Assembly: GCF_009193255.1 (NCBI RefSeq)
Contig: NZ_WACG01000005.1
Coordinates: 62,001 to 126,000, forward strand
Length of the DNA stretch: 64,000 bases
Origin: Arthrobacter koreensis
GTDB lineage: Bacteria > Actinomycetota > Actinomycetes > Actinomycetales > Micrococcaceae
Direction: 5' to 3'
Translations under genes and position numbers: made by a program
Notes under the pieces: model-generated
Seen by the model: the letters and a program-made list of their open reading frames with translations, nothing else
Told to the model about the DNA's origin: nothing
The model's database searches: none
Part shown: positions 48,807-57,737 of the stretch, piece by piece
Layout of the letters: each line of letters opens with the position of its first letter
How positions within the stretch are numbered: position 1 is the stretch's first letter

Positions 48807-49733
48807 TCAGAGGTCAGCCTGGATTCCCCACTCGGCACTGAACCCTGCCCCGGGTTCCAGCCAGCGCAGTCCTTCGCCGGAATTGAAACAGTTGGCCGGG
48901 GCCGTCATGGGTTCCAGGGCAACCGCGCAGTCCCGCCCCGGGAACTTGTCCGTGACGAAAACGTGGACATAGCCAAACTCCGGATCCGCCCAGAGCTGGA
49001 CGCTGCGTCCGTCGGGAGCGCTGAGGCGGTGGCGGTAGAGCCCGTCGCGCAGCGTGAGGTCCGCGAACGCGGCATCCAGGTCAAGATCGCCTACCCGTTT
49101 GCCGGAGCGCAGGTCGTCGATGCCTTCCGCAGGCACCTGCCCGTTGGGAATCAGGGCGGCATCCGTGCTGAGCCGGGTACCGGCGTCTACGCGCAGCACG
49201 AGGTCCTCGCTGGGCACCTCGCCCAGCCGGAGGAAGGGATGGGCGCCAAGCCCGAACGGGGCGCTGCGCGTGCCCAGGTTCCGCAGCCCCTGGCGGACCC
49301 TCAGTCCGCCGTCGGCGTCGAGCCCGTAGCGGACCTCGTGGATGAGGTGGAAGGGATAGCCGTGCTGGGGGAAGATTTCGGCGCTGAGCAGCACCGAGTC
49401 CGCTGTGCTCTCCGCGAGGCTGTATCCGGTGTTCCGCAGGAGGCCGTGGATGGCGTTCTGCAGCTTGGGTTCCGTGATGTCCAGCTGCTGTTCTTCCCCG
49501 TCCAGCTGCCAGCGCGCTCCGGCGATGCGGTTCGCCCACGGTGCCAGGAGAATGCCTGCGGCCGACGGCGGAATGCTCCCGTCCGCGTAGGTTTCAACCA
49601 GCTGCGTCCCCGCTACGGTATAGCTGCGCAGCCCCCCGCCCAGGGAAGCGACGACGGCGGCCGCGTCCCCGCGTTCAAGGAGGTACTGAGTTCCCGTAGC
49701 CGGCAATGCTGCATCCGTGGTCCCAAAAGTCAT
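48807..49733 (-). CDS. Aldose 1-epimerase family protein
   Basis: 308 residues of the galactose mutarotase superfamily: PWANRIAGARWQLDGEEQQL, NAIHGLLRNTGYSLAE with the catalytic His, GLGAHPFLRLG with the second His, and the C-terminal LEPMTAPANCFNSGEGLRWL with the Glu. It would equilibrate alpha and beta anomers of hexoses. It is the YihR-like/actinobacterial branch, so the sugar is not certain. No sugar operon surrounds it. Confidence 0.9.
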   Translation of the reverse strand: MTFGTTDAALPATGTQYLLERGDAAAVVASLGGGLRSYTVAGTQLVETYADGSIPPSAAGILLAPWANRIAGARWQLDGEEQQLDITEPKLQNAIHGLLRNTGYSLAESTADSVLLSAEIFPQHGYPFHLIHEVRYGLDADGGLRVRQGLRNLGTRSAPFGLGAHPFLRLGEVPSEDLVLRVDAGTRLSTDAALIPNGQVPAEGIDDLRSGKRVGDLDLDAAFADLTLRDGLYRHRLSAPDGRSVQLWADPEFGYVHVFVTDKFPGRDCAVALEPMTAPANCFNSGEGLRWLEPGAGFSAEWGIQADL

Positions 49734-49779
49734 CTTCTAAGCCTAGACCCGGCACCGCCCGGCACCGCCAGCGTGCACC

Positions 49780-50496
49780 TCATTCCTCGAAGTGTGTCCG
49801 AACCCGGTCCGTCACGGCTGCCACCACCGATGCAGCGACGTTGCGGATCTTGATGTTGCGGGTGTTGGAGACGCTGCGCAGGATCTCCACGGCAGTTTCC
49901 TGGCTGCAGCTGTTCTGGGCCATGATGATGCCCACAGCTATATCCACGACTGTCCGGGACTCCAGGGCAGCCTGGAGGTTTCTTGCCCGGTTCAGGTGGC
50001 CGTCGATCCGCAGCGCGAGCCGCAGGCTCCGGGATGCCTCGGCGGCCGTGCGTTCCACCGCCCTCAGCGTTCGGGGCTGGAAGAGGTGAGGCCGGGGAGA
50101 AAACGCGCACAGGACACCGCGCGCGCTGCCTTCAAGCGCCAGCGGAACCGCGGCCAGGCTGCGTACGCCTTCCTCCGCGCTGCTGCCGGGGAAGCCGCGC
50201 CACCGGCGTTCGGTCCAGGCATCCGTAACCACAACAGGCATACCGGTGACGGCGGCCTCTGCCACCGGTCCTGGTTCGGCACAGGCCGGCACTGACATCC
50301 GGGCCGTGCGGTCGTCGCTGTGTCCTTCGGCCCGCGTCCGCCGCGGACGGTCGATCAGCAGTGAGCATCCCAGCACCTGGCTTCCGAGTATCGCCAGGGA
50401 CAGTACCGCTGCCTCGGACATATAGGCCTGCAGTTCCTCGGCCCCCAGCAGCAGCTCCTGGAAGGCGGCAGCCGGCACAGGATTCACCTCAGTCAC
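49780..50496 (-). CDS. GAF and ANTAR domain RNA-binding antiterminator
   Basis: 238 residues. The N-terminal ~165 residues form a GAF sensor domain (LGCSLLIDRPRRTR, GVRSLAAVPLALEGSARGVL). The C-terminal ANTAR domain is LESRTVVDIAVGIIMAQNSC followed by SQETAVEILRSVSNTRNIKI, which binds paired RNA hairpins to prevent termination. Its target is unknown. The start is GTG 50496 with GAGGGGGA upstream. Neighbours are unrelated; the 14-bp hairpin upstream belongs to the BI-1 gene. Confidence 0.92.
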   Translation of the reverse strand: MTEVNPVPAAAFQELLLGAEELQAYMSEAAVLSLAILGSQVLGCSLLIDRPRRTRAEGHSDDRTARMSVPACAEPGPVAEAAVTGMPVVVTDAWTERRWRGFPGSSAEEGVRSLAAVPLALEGSARGVLCAFSPRPHLFQPRTLRAVERTAAEASRSLRLALRIDGHLNRARNLQAALESRTVVDIAVGIIMAQNSCSQETAVEILRSVSNTRNIKIRNVAASVVAAVTDRVRTHFEE

Positions 50497-50571
50497 GATT
50501 CCCCCTCGATCACTGACTCCAGATGGTACGTACCCAGCAGGGCCCGCAGAAGTGAAACCGGGTTAAACAGC

Positions 50572-50605
50572 GGCGGGACCGCAGCTTCCGTGCTGCGGTC
50601 CCGCC
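50572..50605 (-). terminator. Terminator of the BI-1 family gene
   Basis: A perfect 14-bp stem (50572-50585 with 50592-50605) with a 6-nt loop, just downstream of the stop of the minus-strand BI-1 gene. Confidence 0.8.
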
Positions 50606-50647
50606 AGTGTTCACGTTGCCGGTGGCGTTGCCCGGCCTGTCAGCGCG

Positions 50648-51496
50648 CTAGTCGTCGCCGCGCAGGATCGCCAGGATGCGGATGATTTCCACGTACAGCC
50701 AAACCAGGGTTACGGTCAGACCGAAGGCGGCGGTCCAGGAGTAGCGCTGCGGCGCACCGGCCTTGACGCCCTGTTCAATGGAGGTGAAATCCATGATGAG
50801 GGAGAAAGCAGCCAGGCCCACGGCAAGCAGGCCAATGATGATGCCCAGCGGAATGCCCGCAATCTCCACGCCGCGGACGCCCCACGGATCATCGACGACG
50901 CCGAAGATCATCAGGCCGACGTTCACCAGTGAGAAGACTGCGTAGCCGATGATCGCAATCATGAAGAAGCGCACGGCCTTAGGGGTTGCCCGCACCTTGC
51001 CGCTCTTGAACAGGAACAGGGTCACGGCGAAGACTGCCAGGGTCCCGACGACGGCCTGCAGACCGATTCCCGGGTACATTGCGTCCAGCACCGCGGTCAG
51101 GGCACCGAGGAACATGCCTTCGAGAAGCGCGTAGCCGAGGATCAGCGCGGGAACCGGCTCACGCTTGAAGGCGTTGACCAGGCCGAGGACGAAACCGCCC
51201 AGCGCACCGACGATCATCAGCAGGCCGGCAGCACCGGGCAGCACGAAGACCGGGATCGCAGCACCCAGCAGGACAACCGCCAGGCAGCCGAGGGTCTTCA
51301 TGATGACGTCGTCGTACGTCATCCGCCCTGTCTCCCGCGGACCGGCCGCAGGTGCTGAGTAAAGGTTCTGCAGGTCCTGTGAGCTCATAGGATCCTGGCC
51401 CGCGAAGGGGCCGCCTGCAGGAACGGTGGGCGCTCCGCCGCGGGTTTGGGAACGGAAATTCTTTCCGTTGAAAACCGGGTTGCCGCCTAATGCCAT
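50648..51496 (-). CDS. Bax inhibitor-1/YccA-like membrane protein
   Basis: 282 residues with seven helices. It belongs to the larger YccA/BI-1 branch found in Actinobacteria, shown by MTYDDVIMKTLGCLAVVLLGA, LGYALLEGMFLGALTAVLDAMYPGIG (in part) and the C-terminal SIEQGVKAGAPQRYSWTAAFGLTVTLVWLYVEIIRIL (in part). BI-1 proteins are pH-sensitive calcium leak channels in known cases. The N-terminal ~55 residues are soluble. The gene stands alone, divergent from the branched-chain amino-acid transporter operon. Confidence 0.9.
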   Translation of the reverse strand: MALGGNPVFNGKNFRSQTRGGAPTVPAGGPFAGQDPMSSQDLQNLYSAPAAGPRETGRMTYDDVIMKTLGCLAVVLLGAAIPVFVLPGAAGLLMIVGALGGFVLGLVNAFKREPVPALILGYALLEGMFLGALTAVLDAMYPGIGLQAVVGTLAVFAVTLFLFKSGKVRATPKAVRFFMIAIIGYAVFSLVNVGLMIFGVVDDPWGVRGVEIAGIPLGIIIGLLAVGLAAFSLIMDFTSIEQGVKAGAPQRYSWTAAFGLTVTLVWLYVEIIRILAILRGDD

Positions 51497-51740
51497 GAAA
51501 GTGTCCTCCGTCTTGGGGGGCTTGGTTAACGTTCAGCCTACCAATGGGAACGAACGGGCGGGGAGGATGATTCCGGCCCCGGCCGGTGCGTTTGGTAACG
51601 GTTTGGTACGCGGCGGGTTCAAAACCTTCCCGGGACTTCCATAATGAATCACCCCCGGCGCAGTCGTTACCTGATCGCGACACAAGGTCGCTCAATCGGT
51701 CACCCGACCGAAACAATCGCCGGGTAGCATGATCACCACT

Positions 51741-51756
51741 CGTGACACACATCACA
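51741..51756. promoter_or_regulatory. CRP/GlxR-like site upstream of the liv operon
   Basis: CGTGACACACATCACA differs from the CRP/GlxR consensus TGTGA-N6-TCACA at one half-site base. It lies 63 nt before the livH start. A near copy precedes the substrate-binding protein gene. Confidence 0.55.
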
Positions 51757-51771
51757 AGGTCACATGTAAAT

Positions 51772-51790
51772 TGCGCCGACAAACGGCGCA
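51772..51790. promoter_or_regulatory. Inverted repeat next to the liv operon -10
   Basis: TGCGCCG-ACAAA-CGGCGCA is a perfect 7-bp inverted repeat immediately upstream of TATATA. It could be an operator or a leader hairpin. Confidence 0.45.
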
Positions 51791-51818
51791 TATATACCCC
51801 CGGCGGAGGTAATTCACT

Positions 51819-53204
51819 TTGGGAAGAATATCGGCACTCGCCCGGTATATGGGGATGCTAGCAGCGGTGGTCGGCGTATTTGCCGGCCTGCTGCTTGCCG
51901 CCCCAGCCGTGCATGCAACGACAGCTCCACCCCCGGCATCTGAATCAACGGCGCCGGAGAGCAGTACCGAAGCAACAGCGCAGGACTCCGAAGACTCCGG
52001 AGGGGACGAAACATCCAATGGCGCCGAGTACCAGGACCGCATCAGCGGCGTCCTGCGGAACGCCGGCGCACCGGTTGCCGGGGTGACCATCAAGGCGAGC
52101 GGCAACGGCTATGAAGCTGAAACCGAAACCGCGGAGAATGGCTCCTGGTCTATCGGAGTACCCGAGCAGGGTGCATATGAAGTGGAGCTCGATGAATCCA
52201 CCCTCCCCGAGGGCGTAGCGCTGGCCGAGGGCCAGCAGAACCCGCGCACCGTCACTTTCGCCGGAACATCGAACATCACCACGCTCTTCCTCCTGGGCGA
52301 AGGGATCGTCCTCCAGGGCGACACCTTCGGCACCAAGCTCATCGAGCGGGCGGTCGCCGGGCTCAGCTTCGGACTGCTGCTGGCGCTGAGCGCCGTCGGC
52401 CTGTCCCTCATCTTCGGCACCACCGGGCTCACGAACTTCGCCCACGGCGAGATGGTCACCTTTGGCGCAGTCCTGGCCTTCGGCTTCTCGGCACTCGGCC
52501 TGCCGCTCTGGCTGGCCCTGGTCCTGGCGGTGGTCGGCGGCGCCGGGCTGGGCTACGTGCAGGACGCCGGGCTGTGGAGGCCGCTGCGCAGGCGCGGCAC
52601 CGGCCTCGTCCCCATGATGATCGTGAGCATCGGGCTGGCTCTGGCCCTGCGCTACACCATCCTCTTCTTCTTCGGCGGAGCAACCCAGCAGCTTCCGGAC
52701 TCCCAGAGCCCGATGCTGGAACTGGGACCGGTCTCCATCTCACGGAACAATCTTGTCTCGCTCGTGGTCTCGCTGGTCGTGATCCTGATCGTTGCTGCCC
52801 TGCTGCTGCGCACCCGGATCGGCAAGGCCACCCGCGCCGTCGCCGATAACCCGCCGCTGGCCGCCGCCTCGGGCATCGACGTCGACCGCGTTATCCGCAT
52901 TGTCTGGATGGCAGGCGGCGCGCTGGCCGCACTCGGCGGCATCCTCTGGGCGTATTACCGCCCCGGTGTCTCCTTCAACATGGGCCAGCAGATCCTCCTG
53001 TTGATCTTCGCGTCCGTGACGCTCGGCGGTCTGGGCACCGTTTTCGGTGCCCTGATCGGCTCGATCATCGTGGGTCTCTTCGTGGAGATCTCCACCCTCT
53101 GGCTCGAGGCGGACCTGAAGTACGTCGGCGCGCTGCTCATCATGATTCTCGTCCTCCTGGTTCGGCCGCAGGGTATCCTCGGCCGCCGAGAGCGCATAGG
53201 TTAG
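51819..53204 (+). CDS. livH: Branched-chain amino-acid ABC permease LivH with an N-terminal secreted domain
   Basis: 461 residues from TTG 51819 with GGAGG 9 nt upstream. Residues 1-33 are a signal peptide (MLAAVVGVFAGLLLAAPAVHA). Residues 34-70 are Ser/Thr/Glu-rich and ~70-155 resemble a carboxypeptidase-regulatory beta domain (ISGVLRNAGAPVAGVTIKAS, ENGSWSIGVPEQGAYEVELD). Residues ~165-461 are a standard LivH permease: GLSFGLLLALSAVGLSLIFG, TGLTNFAHGEMVTFGA and the C-terminal LVRPQGILGRRERIG. Ordinary LivH is ~290-300 residues, so ~160 residues are extra. First gene of livHMGF. Confidence 0.9.
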   Translation: MGRISALARYMGMLAAVVGVFAGLLLAAPAVHATTAPPPASESTAPESSTEATAQDSEDSGGDETSNGAEYQDRISGVLRNAGAPVAGVTIKASGNGYEAETETAENGSWSIGVPEQGAYEVELDESTLPEGVALAEGQQNPRTVTFAGTSNITTLFLLGEGIVLQGDTFGTKLIERAVAGLSFGLLLALSAVGLSLIFGTTGLTNFAHGEMVTFGAVLAFGFSALGLPLWLALVLAVVGGAGLGYVQDAGLWRPLRRRGTGLVPMMIVSIGLALALRYTILFFFGGATQQLPDSQSPMLELGPVSISRNNLVSLVVSLVVILIVAALLLRTRIGKATRAVADNPPLAAASGIDVDRVIRIVWMAGGALAALGGILWAYYRPGVSFNMGQQILLLIFASVTLGGLGTVFGALIGSIIVGLFVEISTLWLEADLKYVGALLIMILVLLVRPQGILGRRERIG

Positions 53205-53214
53205 GGGCCTCGAC

Positions 53215-54195
53215 ATGGACTTTGGAAACATCCTGCTGGGTGCAGTCAACGAATTCTTCACACCCACCACCGCGGCCTATGCGCTGGCAGCCCTCGGGCT
53301 GGCCGTGCACTTCGGCTACACCGGCCTGCTGAACTTCGGCCAGGCCGGCTTCATGGCAATCGGAGCCTACGGGTTCGCCATCCCCACCCTGAGCTTCAAT
53401 GCTCCCCTCCCGGTGGCCCTGCTGATCGCGATGCTTGCCTCCGTCGCGTTCGCGGTGCTGCTCGGCCTGCCAACGCTGCGCCTCCGTGCGGACTACCTAG
53501 CAATTGTGACGATCGCCGCCGCGGAAATCATCCGCTATGTGGTGACCACCAACGGCCTCACGGAAGTTACCGGTTCTGCCAACGGACTGGCCGCTTTCGA
53601 GGGCGGCTTCTACTCGCTCAACCCCTTCGCCCCCGGGCAATACAACCTGGGTCCGTTCAGCCTGAACGAACGTGACCTTTGGATCCGCGTGGTTGCCTGG
53701 ACCGTCGTCGCGCTGGCCTGCCTGGTGATCTGGCTGCTGGTGCGCAGCCCCTGGGGCCGTGTGGTCAAGGGCATCCGCGAGGATGAGAACGCCGTCCGCT
53801 CGCTGGGCAAGAACGTTTACGCCTACAAGATGCAGGCCCTGATCATCGGCGGCATGCTCGGTTCGCTCGCAGGCATCATCTTCACGCTTCCCCGCGGAGC
53901 CGTGCAGCCGGCGAACTACGGCACAGAGCTGACGTTCTTCCTGTACACGGCGCTGCTGCTCGGAGGCATGTCCACCGTGCTCGGTCCGGTGATCGGCGCC
54001 ATGATTTTCTGGGCCGTGCTGTCCCTGACCCAAGGCCTGCTCTACGGGGCAATCGAGTCCGGGGCCATCACCTTCCTGAACACTACCCAGGCCGGCCAGC
54101 TGCGTTACATCCTTGTAGGTGTAGCCCTCATGCTGCTGATGATCTTCCGGCCGCAGGGCGTGCTGGGCAACAAGAAGGAGCTGTCATTCGCATGA
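53215..54195 (+). CDS. livM: Branched-chain amino-acid ABC permease LivM
   Basis: 326 residues with about nine helices. LivM motifs are ALAALGLAVHFGYTGLLNFGQAGFMAIGAYG (in part), GLPTLRLRADYLAIVTIAAAEIIRYV (in part) and GRVVKGIREDENAVRSLGKNVYAYK, the cytoplasmic coupling loop. It pairs with LivH to form the membrane channel. The start is 10 nt after livH and the end overlaps livG by 4 nt (ATGA). Confidence 0.95.
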   Translation: MDFGNILLGAVNEFFTPTTAAYALAALGLAVHFGYTGLLNFGQAGFMAIGAYGFAIPTLSFNAPLPVALLIAMLASVAFAVLLGLPTLRLRADYLAIVTIAAAEIIRYVVTTNGLTEVTGSANGLAAFEGGFYSLNPFAPGQYNLGPFSLNERDLWIRVVAWTVVALACLVIWLLVRSPWGRVVKGIREDENAVRSLGKNVYAYKMQALIIGGMLGSLAGIIFTLPRGAVQPANYGTELTFFLYTALLLGGMSTVLGPVIGAMIFWAVLSLTQGLLYGAIESGAITFLNTTQAGQLRYILVGVALMLLMIFRPQGVLGNKKELSFA

Positions 54196-55304
54196 GCCAT
54201 CAAGCAGAAAGTCCGCAGCCGCCGCGCCGTTCGGGCGCCCACGCTGCCGAGCCCGCGGCGGAAACCGTCCCTGCCGGGGCAGCACCGGCAGAGGCAGCCC
54301 CGCTGGACACGGCGCCGGCTGAGCCTGACCAGCACCCCGGGTGGGCCGGCAACAAGTACATGAACGATGACCGTCCGATTGCGGCCGGTGAAGTAGGCCC
54401 GGGGTGCCGCAAGCGGGACCCCATTCTGGTGGCCTCCAACGTGACACGGACCTACGGCGGCATCAACGCCGTCGACGTTGAACACGTTGAGGTGCCGCGG
54501 AACAAGATCACCGCCCTGATTGGCCCGAACGGCGCCGGCAAGACCACCCTGTTCAACCTGCTCACCGGCTTCGACACCCCGCAGTCCGGGGAATGGAAGT
54601 TCGAAGACCGGGACCTGGCAGGCGTCTCCGCCTACAAGGTGGCCAGGCTGGGCATGGTCCGCACCTTCCAGCTGACCAAGGTCATGGGCAAGCTGACGGT
54701 GCTGGAGAACATGCGCCTGGGCGCGAGCGAACAGCCCGGCGAAGCCCTGCGGCGGGCATTGTTCCGTCCGCTGTGGAAGAAGCGGGAGAACGAAATCACG
54801 GAGCAGGCGGACGCCCTGCTGGCGAAGTTCAAGCTGGACACCAAGCGCAGCGACTATGCCGCTTCGCTTTCCGGCGGCCAGCGCAAGCTGCTCGAAATGG
54901 CACGCGCGCTCATGGTCAATCCCAAGCTGGTGATGCTGGATGAACCCATGGCAGGTGTGAACCCGGCACTGACGCAGTCGCTGCTGGACCATATCAAAAA
55001 CCTGAAGGCCGAAGGCATGAGCGTTCTCTTCGTGGAACACGACATGCATATGGTCCGGCACATTGCGGACTGGGTGATCGTGATGGCCGAGGGCAAGGTA
55101 GTAGCCGAAGGGCCGCCGTCGGAGGTCATGAAGGACCAGGCTGTGATCGACGCCTACCTTGGTGCGCACCACGACGTGGACCTTGGCGACTCCGAAGGCT
55201 TCGAGAAGCTGGAAGCGGTCCTCGAGAAGGACCCCGGTTCAGACATACAGGGCGGTGAGGGACTGGCCCCCGTGACCATCCAGGAACGTAAGGACATGGC
55301 ATGA
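54192..55304 (+). CDS. livG: Branched-chain amino-acid ABC transporter ATPase LivG
   Basis: 370 residues. The ATPase core has Walker A GPNGAGKTT, signature LSGGQRKLLEMARAL, Walker B LVMLDEPMAG and the LivG-specific segment GMVRTFQLTKVMGKLTVLENM. An ~80-residue hydrophilic N-terminal extension and a ~40-residue tail make it longer than the usual ~260-residue LivG. It overlaps both neighbours by 4 nt. Confidence 0.95.
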   Translation: MSHQAESPQPPRRSGAHAAEPAAETVPAGAAPAEAAPLDTAPAEPDQHPGWAGNKYMNDDRPIAAGEVGPGCRKRDPILVASNVTRTYGGINAVDVEHVEVPRNKITALIGPNGAGKTTLFNLLTGFDTPQSGEWKFEDRDLAGVSAYKVARLGMVRTFQLTKVMGKLTVLENMRLGASEQPGEALRRALFRPLWKKRENEITEQADALLAKFKLDTKRSDYAASLSGGQRKLLEMARALMVNPKLVMLDEPMAGVNPALTQSLLDHIKNLKAEGMSVLFVEHDMHMVRHIADWVIVMAEGKVVAEGPPSEVMKDQAVIDAYLGAHHDVDLGDSEGFEKLEAVLEKDPGSDIQGGEGLAPVTIQERKDMA

Positions 55305-56047
55305 GCGCTGAGAATTTCGAGGGCGACTCGGTCGTCAAGGTCACCGACCTGGTGGCCGGCTACCTTCCCGGAGTGAACATCCTCAACGGGTGCTCCATCG
55401 AAGCCCGCCGCGGCGAGCTGATCGGGATCATCGGGCCAAACGGCGCCGGCAAGTCCACTCTCCTCAAGGCCATGTTCGGCCTGGTGAAGGTCCATTCCGG
55501 CACCGTCATGGTGCGCGGCCAGGACCTGACCGGGCTGAAGGCCAACAGGCTGGTCAGCCGGGGAGTGGGGTTCGTTCCGCAGAACAACAATGTGTTCGCC
55601 TCACTCACCATCGAGGAGAACCTGCAGATGGGCCTGTACCAGCAGCCGAAGAACTTCAAGGAACGCTTCGAATTCGTGGCTGAGCTGTTCCCGGAGCTGA
55701 AGAAGCGGCGCAGCCAGCGGGCGGGTTCCCTTTCCGGCGGTGAGCGGCAGATGGTTGCCATGGGGCGGGCGCTCATGATGGAACCGGCCGTGCTGCTGCT
55801 GGATGAGCCGTCGGCAGGCCTCTCCCCCGTCAAGCAGGATGAAACCTTCCTGCGGGTTCATGAGATCAACCGTGCCGGCGTCTCCGTGATCATGGTGGAG
55901 CAGAACGCCCGTCGCTGCCTGCAGATCTGCGACCGTGCCTACGTGCTGGACCAGGGCAGGGACGCGTACACCGGTACCGGCCGTGAGCTGATGAAGGATC
56001 CCAAGGTTATCCAGCTGTACCTGGGGACCCTCGCCGATACGGCGTAG
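55301..56047 (+). CDS. livF: Branched-chain amino-acid ABC transporter ATPase LivF
   Basis: 248 residues. Walker A GPNGAGKST, signature LSGGERQMVAMGRALM, Walker B LLLDEPSAGLSP and the H-loop-like VIMVEQNARRCL are present. The segment GVGFVPQNNNVFASLTIEENL is typical of LivF. It forms the second ATPase of the transporter with LivG. The start overlaps livG by 4 nt. A UUCG-loop terminator follows. Confidence 0.95.
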   Translation: MSAENFEGDSVVKVTDLVAGYLPGVNILNGCSIEARRGELIGIIGPNGAGKSTLLKAMFGLVKVHSGTVMVRGQDLTGLKANRLVSRGVGFVPQNNNVFASLTIEENLQMGLYQQPKNFKERFEFVAELFPELKKRRSQRAGSLSGGERQMVAMGRALMMEPAVLLLDEPSAGLSPVKQDETFLRVHEINRAGVSVIMVEQNARRCLQICDRAYVLDQGRDAYTGTGRELMKDPKVIQLYLGTLADTA

Positions 56048-56059
56048 TCCCGGTCGCGA

Positions 56060-56099
56060 AAGGGGCCCGTCCGGAGCTTCGGCTCCGGACGGGCCCCTT
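56060..56099 (+). terminator. liv operon terminator with UUCG tetraloop
   Basis: A perfect 18-bp stem (56060-56077 with 56082-56099) closed by TTCG and followed by CGTTT. Confidence 0.92.
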
Positions 56100-56158
56100 C
56101 GTTTAAGCGCTCACTTCACGGGCGGTGGCGGCGGGCCAGCGTCCCGCAGGCGAACGGC

Positions 56159-56188
56159 AAAGGGCCCCCGCCGGAGCAGGGGCCCTTT
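56159..56188 (-). terminator. Terminator of the substrate-binding protein gene
   Basis: A 10-bp perfect stem AAAGGGCCCC/GGGGCCCTTT (56159-56168 with 56179-56188) downstream of the minus-strand livK-like gene; the left arm reads out as TTT on the minus strand. Confidence 0.8.
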
Positions 56189-56225
56189 GAGTGGTGCGGT
56201 AGTGATAGTGGTGTAACCGGCCTGT

Positions 56226-57620
56226 CTAGAGCTTGCCAACCTCGGAGCGGCTCGGAACCGGCTTGTTGTCGGCGTCGAACTGGTAGATGCCGATGTACGC
56301 CTCGGTCGGGTCACCGTTCTCGTCGAAGCTGATGGGTCCGGAGTAGCCGTCGTAGTCGATATCTCCGCCGCCGCGCAGGATGGTGACGCAGCCTGCGAAG
56401 TCGAAGCACTTCTCGCCTTCGGAGGAGACACCCTGCAGTTCAGCGGCGATTGCCTGTCCGTCGGTGCTGCCGGCTGCTTCTGAGGCCAGGGCCAGGAGGG
56501 TCACGGCGTCGTAGCTTTCACCGGCGTACGCCCAGTCCTTCAGGGCAGGGTCGACTTCCAGCAGGGCGTCCTTGAAGTTGTCTGACGCGAACGGTCCCGG
56601 GATGGTGCCCTGGGCGCCTTCCAGCGTTCCTGCTTCGAGGTCCGCACTGTAGTCGGAGGTGTTGCCGTCAACGAAGAAGATCTGCGACGGGTCAACGCCC
56701 TTGCCCGTGAGCAGCGGTGCAATGCTCTTGGCCTGGTCGAAGCTGATGACCACGATTGCGTCCGGGTTCGCTGCGGTGACGGTATCCACCTGGCTGCTGA
56801 ACTGCGAGTCGCCTTCGTTGAACATCGACTCTGCGACCACCTGGCCGCCTGCGGCCTCGACCGAGCCCTTGATGTTGGACTGCAGGCCGGTGCCGTACGC
56901 GTCGTTCAGGACGATCATGCCCACGGTCTGGGCGCCGCACTCCATGATGTAGTTGCCCAGGGTGCGGCCCTGGAGAACGTCTGAGGGAGCGGTGCGCCAG
57001 TACAGGCCGTTGTCGTCCCAGTCAGTGAAGTCCGGGGAAGTGTTGGCCGGCGAGAACTGAATGACGCCAGCCCCGGTGATCTGGTTGATGACAGTCTTGG
57101 AAACACCGGACGAAGCGGCACCGATGATGGCGCTGACATCCTGCCCCAGCAGGTCTGTCACGGACTGGGTGGCGATGTCCGTGGTGGTGTCGCCGGAATC
57201 GCGGTGGACTACCTCAACCGGCTTGCCCAGGACGCCGCCGGCGGCATTGATTTCCTCAACGGCGAGGTCAACGCCGGCGATTTCCGGCGGGCCGAGGAAG
57301 GCGAGGGCGCCTGTCGTGGGCAGCAGGGTCCCGAGTTTGAGCGGGGTATCCGTGGTTCCTGTGGAGGCGGGGACGGCTGAGGGATCGCCCTTCTCTCCGG
57401 GATCCTCGCCGGTTCCCCCCTGGCTCTCCGGGCAGGAAAGGACCGAACTGTTTGCTGCTGACGAAGAATCCTCGGACGGTGAGGAGTCGGTTCCGGAGTC
57501 GCCGCCGCTGCCGCAGGCTGAAGCGAACAGGGCTACGCCCAAGCCCAGTGCTGCCATCTTTGCTGCGCGGCCGTACCCATCCCCGAGGCCAAGCGGCCCG
57601 GTCTTGCGAAGTGCAGTCAT
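56226..57620 (-). CDS. livK: Branched-chain amino-acid-type ABC substrate-binding lipoprotein
   Basis: 464 residues. The N-terminal signal ends in the lipobox LFASAC with Cys36, followed by a Ser/Gly/Asp-rich linker to ~residue 95. The periplasmic-binding-protein fold follows: TDTPLKLGTLLPTTGALAFL, VDLAVEEINAAGGVLGKPVE, IIGAASSGVSKTVINQITGA and QTVGMIVLNDAYGTGLQSN. It should deliver an amino acid or amide to LivHMGF; the exact ligand is not predictable. It is convergent with livF and has its own CRP-like site upstream. GGGGAG precedes the ATG. Confidence 0.93.
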   Translation of the reverse strand: MTALRKTGPLGLGDGYGRAAKMAALGLGVALFASACGSGGDSGTDSSPSEDSSSAANSSVLSCPESQGGTGEDPGEKGDPSAVPASTGTTDTPLKLGTLLPTTGALAFLGPPEIAGVDLAVEEINAAGGVLGKPVEVVHRDSGDTTTDIATQSVTDLLGQDVSAIIGAASSGVSKTVINQITGAGVIQFSPANTSPDFTDWDDNGLYWRTAPSDVLQGRTLGNYIMECGAQTVGMIVLNDAYGTGLQSNIKGSVEAAGGQVVAESMFNEGDSQFSSQVDTVTAANPDAIVVISFDQAKSIAPLLTGKGVDPSQIFFVDGNTSDYSADLEAGTLEGAQGTIPGPFASDNFKDALLEVDPALKDWAYAGESYDAVTLLALASEAAGSTDGQAIAAELQGVSSEGEKCFDFAGCVTILRGGGDIDYDGYSGPISFDENGDPTEAYIGIYQFDADNKPVPSRSEVGKL

Positions 57621-57737
57621 GTAGTTTTTCTCCCCGATCGAAAGGCGGGTGCCTTTGATGCTGTCATCAGGTGTTCCTGATAAGAGAAAAAGCTAATGGA
57701 ATAATGTGACGAAGATAAGAGCTTCCGGTTACAGCCT

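Larger units (their letters stand above)
51497..51818. other. 322-bp divergent control region (BI-1 gene / liv operon)
   Basis: No gene is supported. It holds a CRP/GlxR-like site (51741-51756), an inverted repeat TGCGCCG-ACAAA-CGGCGCA (51772-51790) abutting TATATA (51791-51796), and the ribosome-binding site GGAGG (51805-51809) of livH. Confidence 0.6.
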
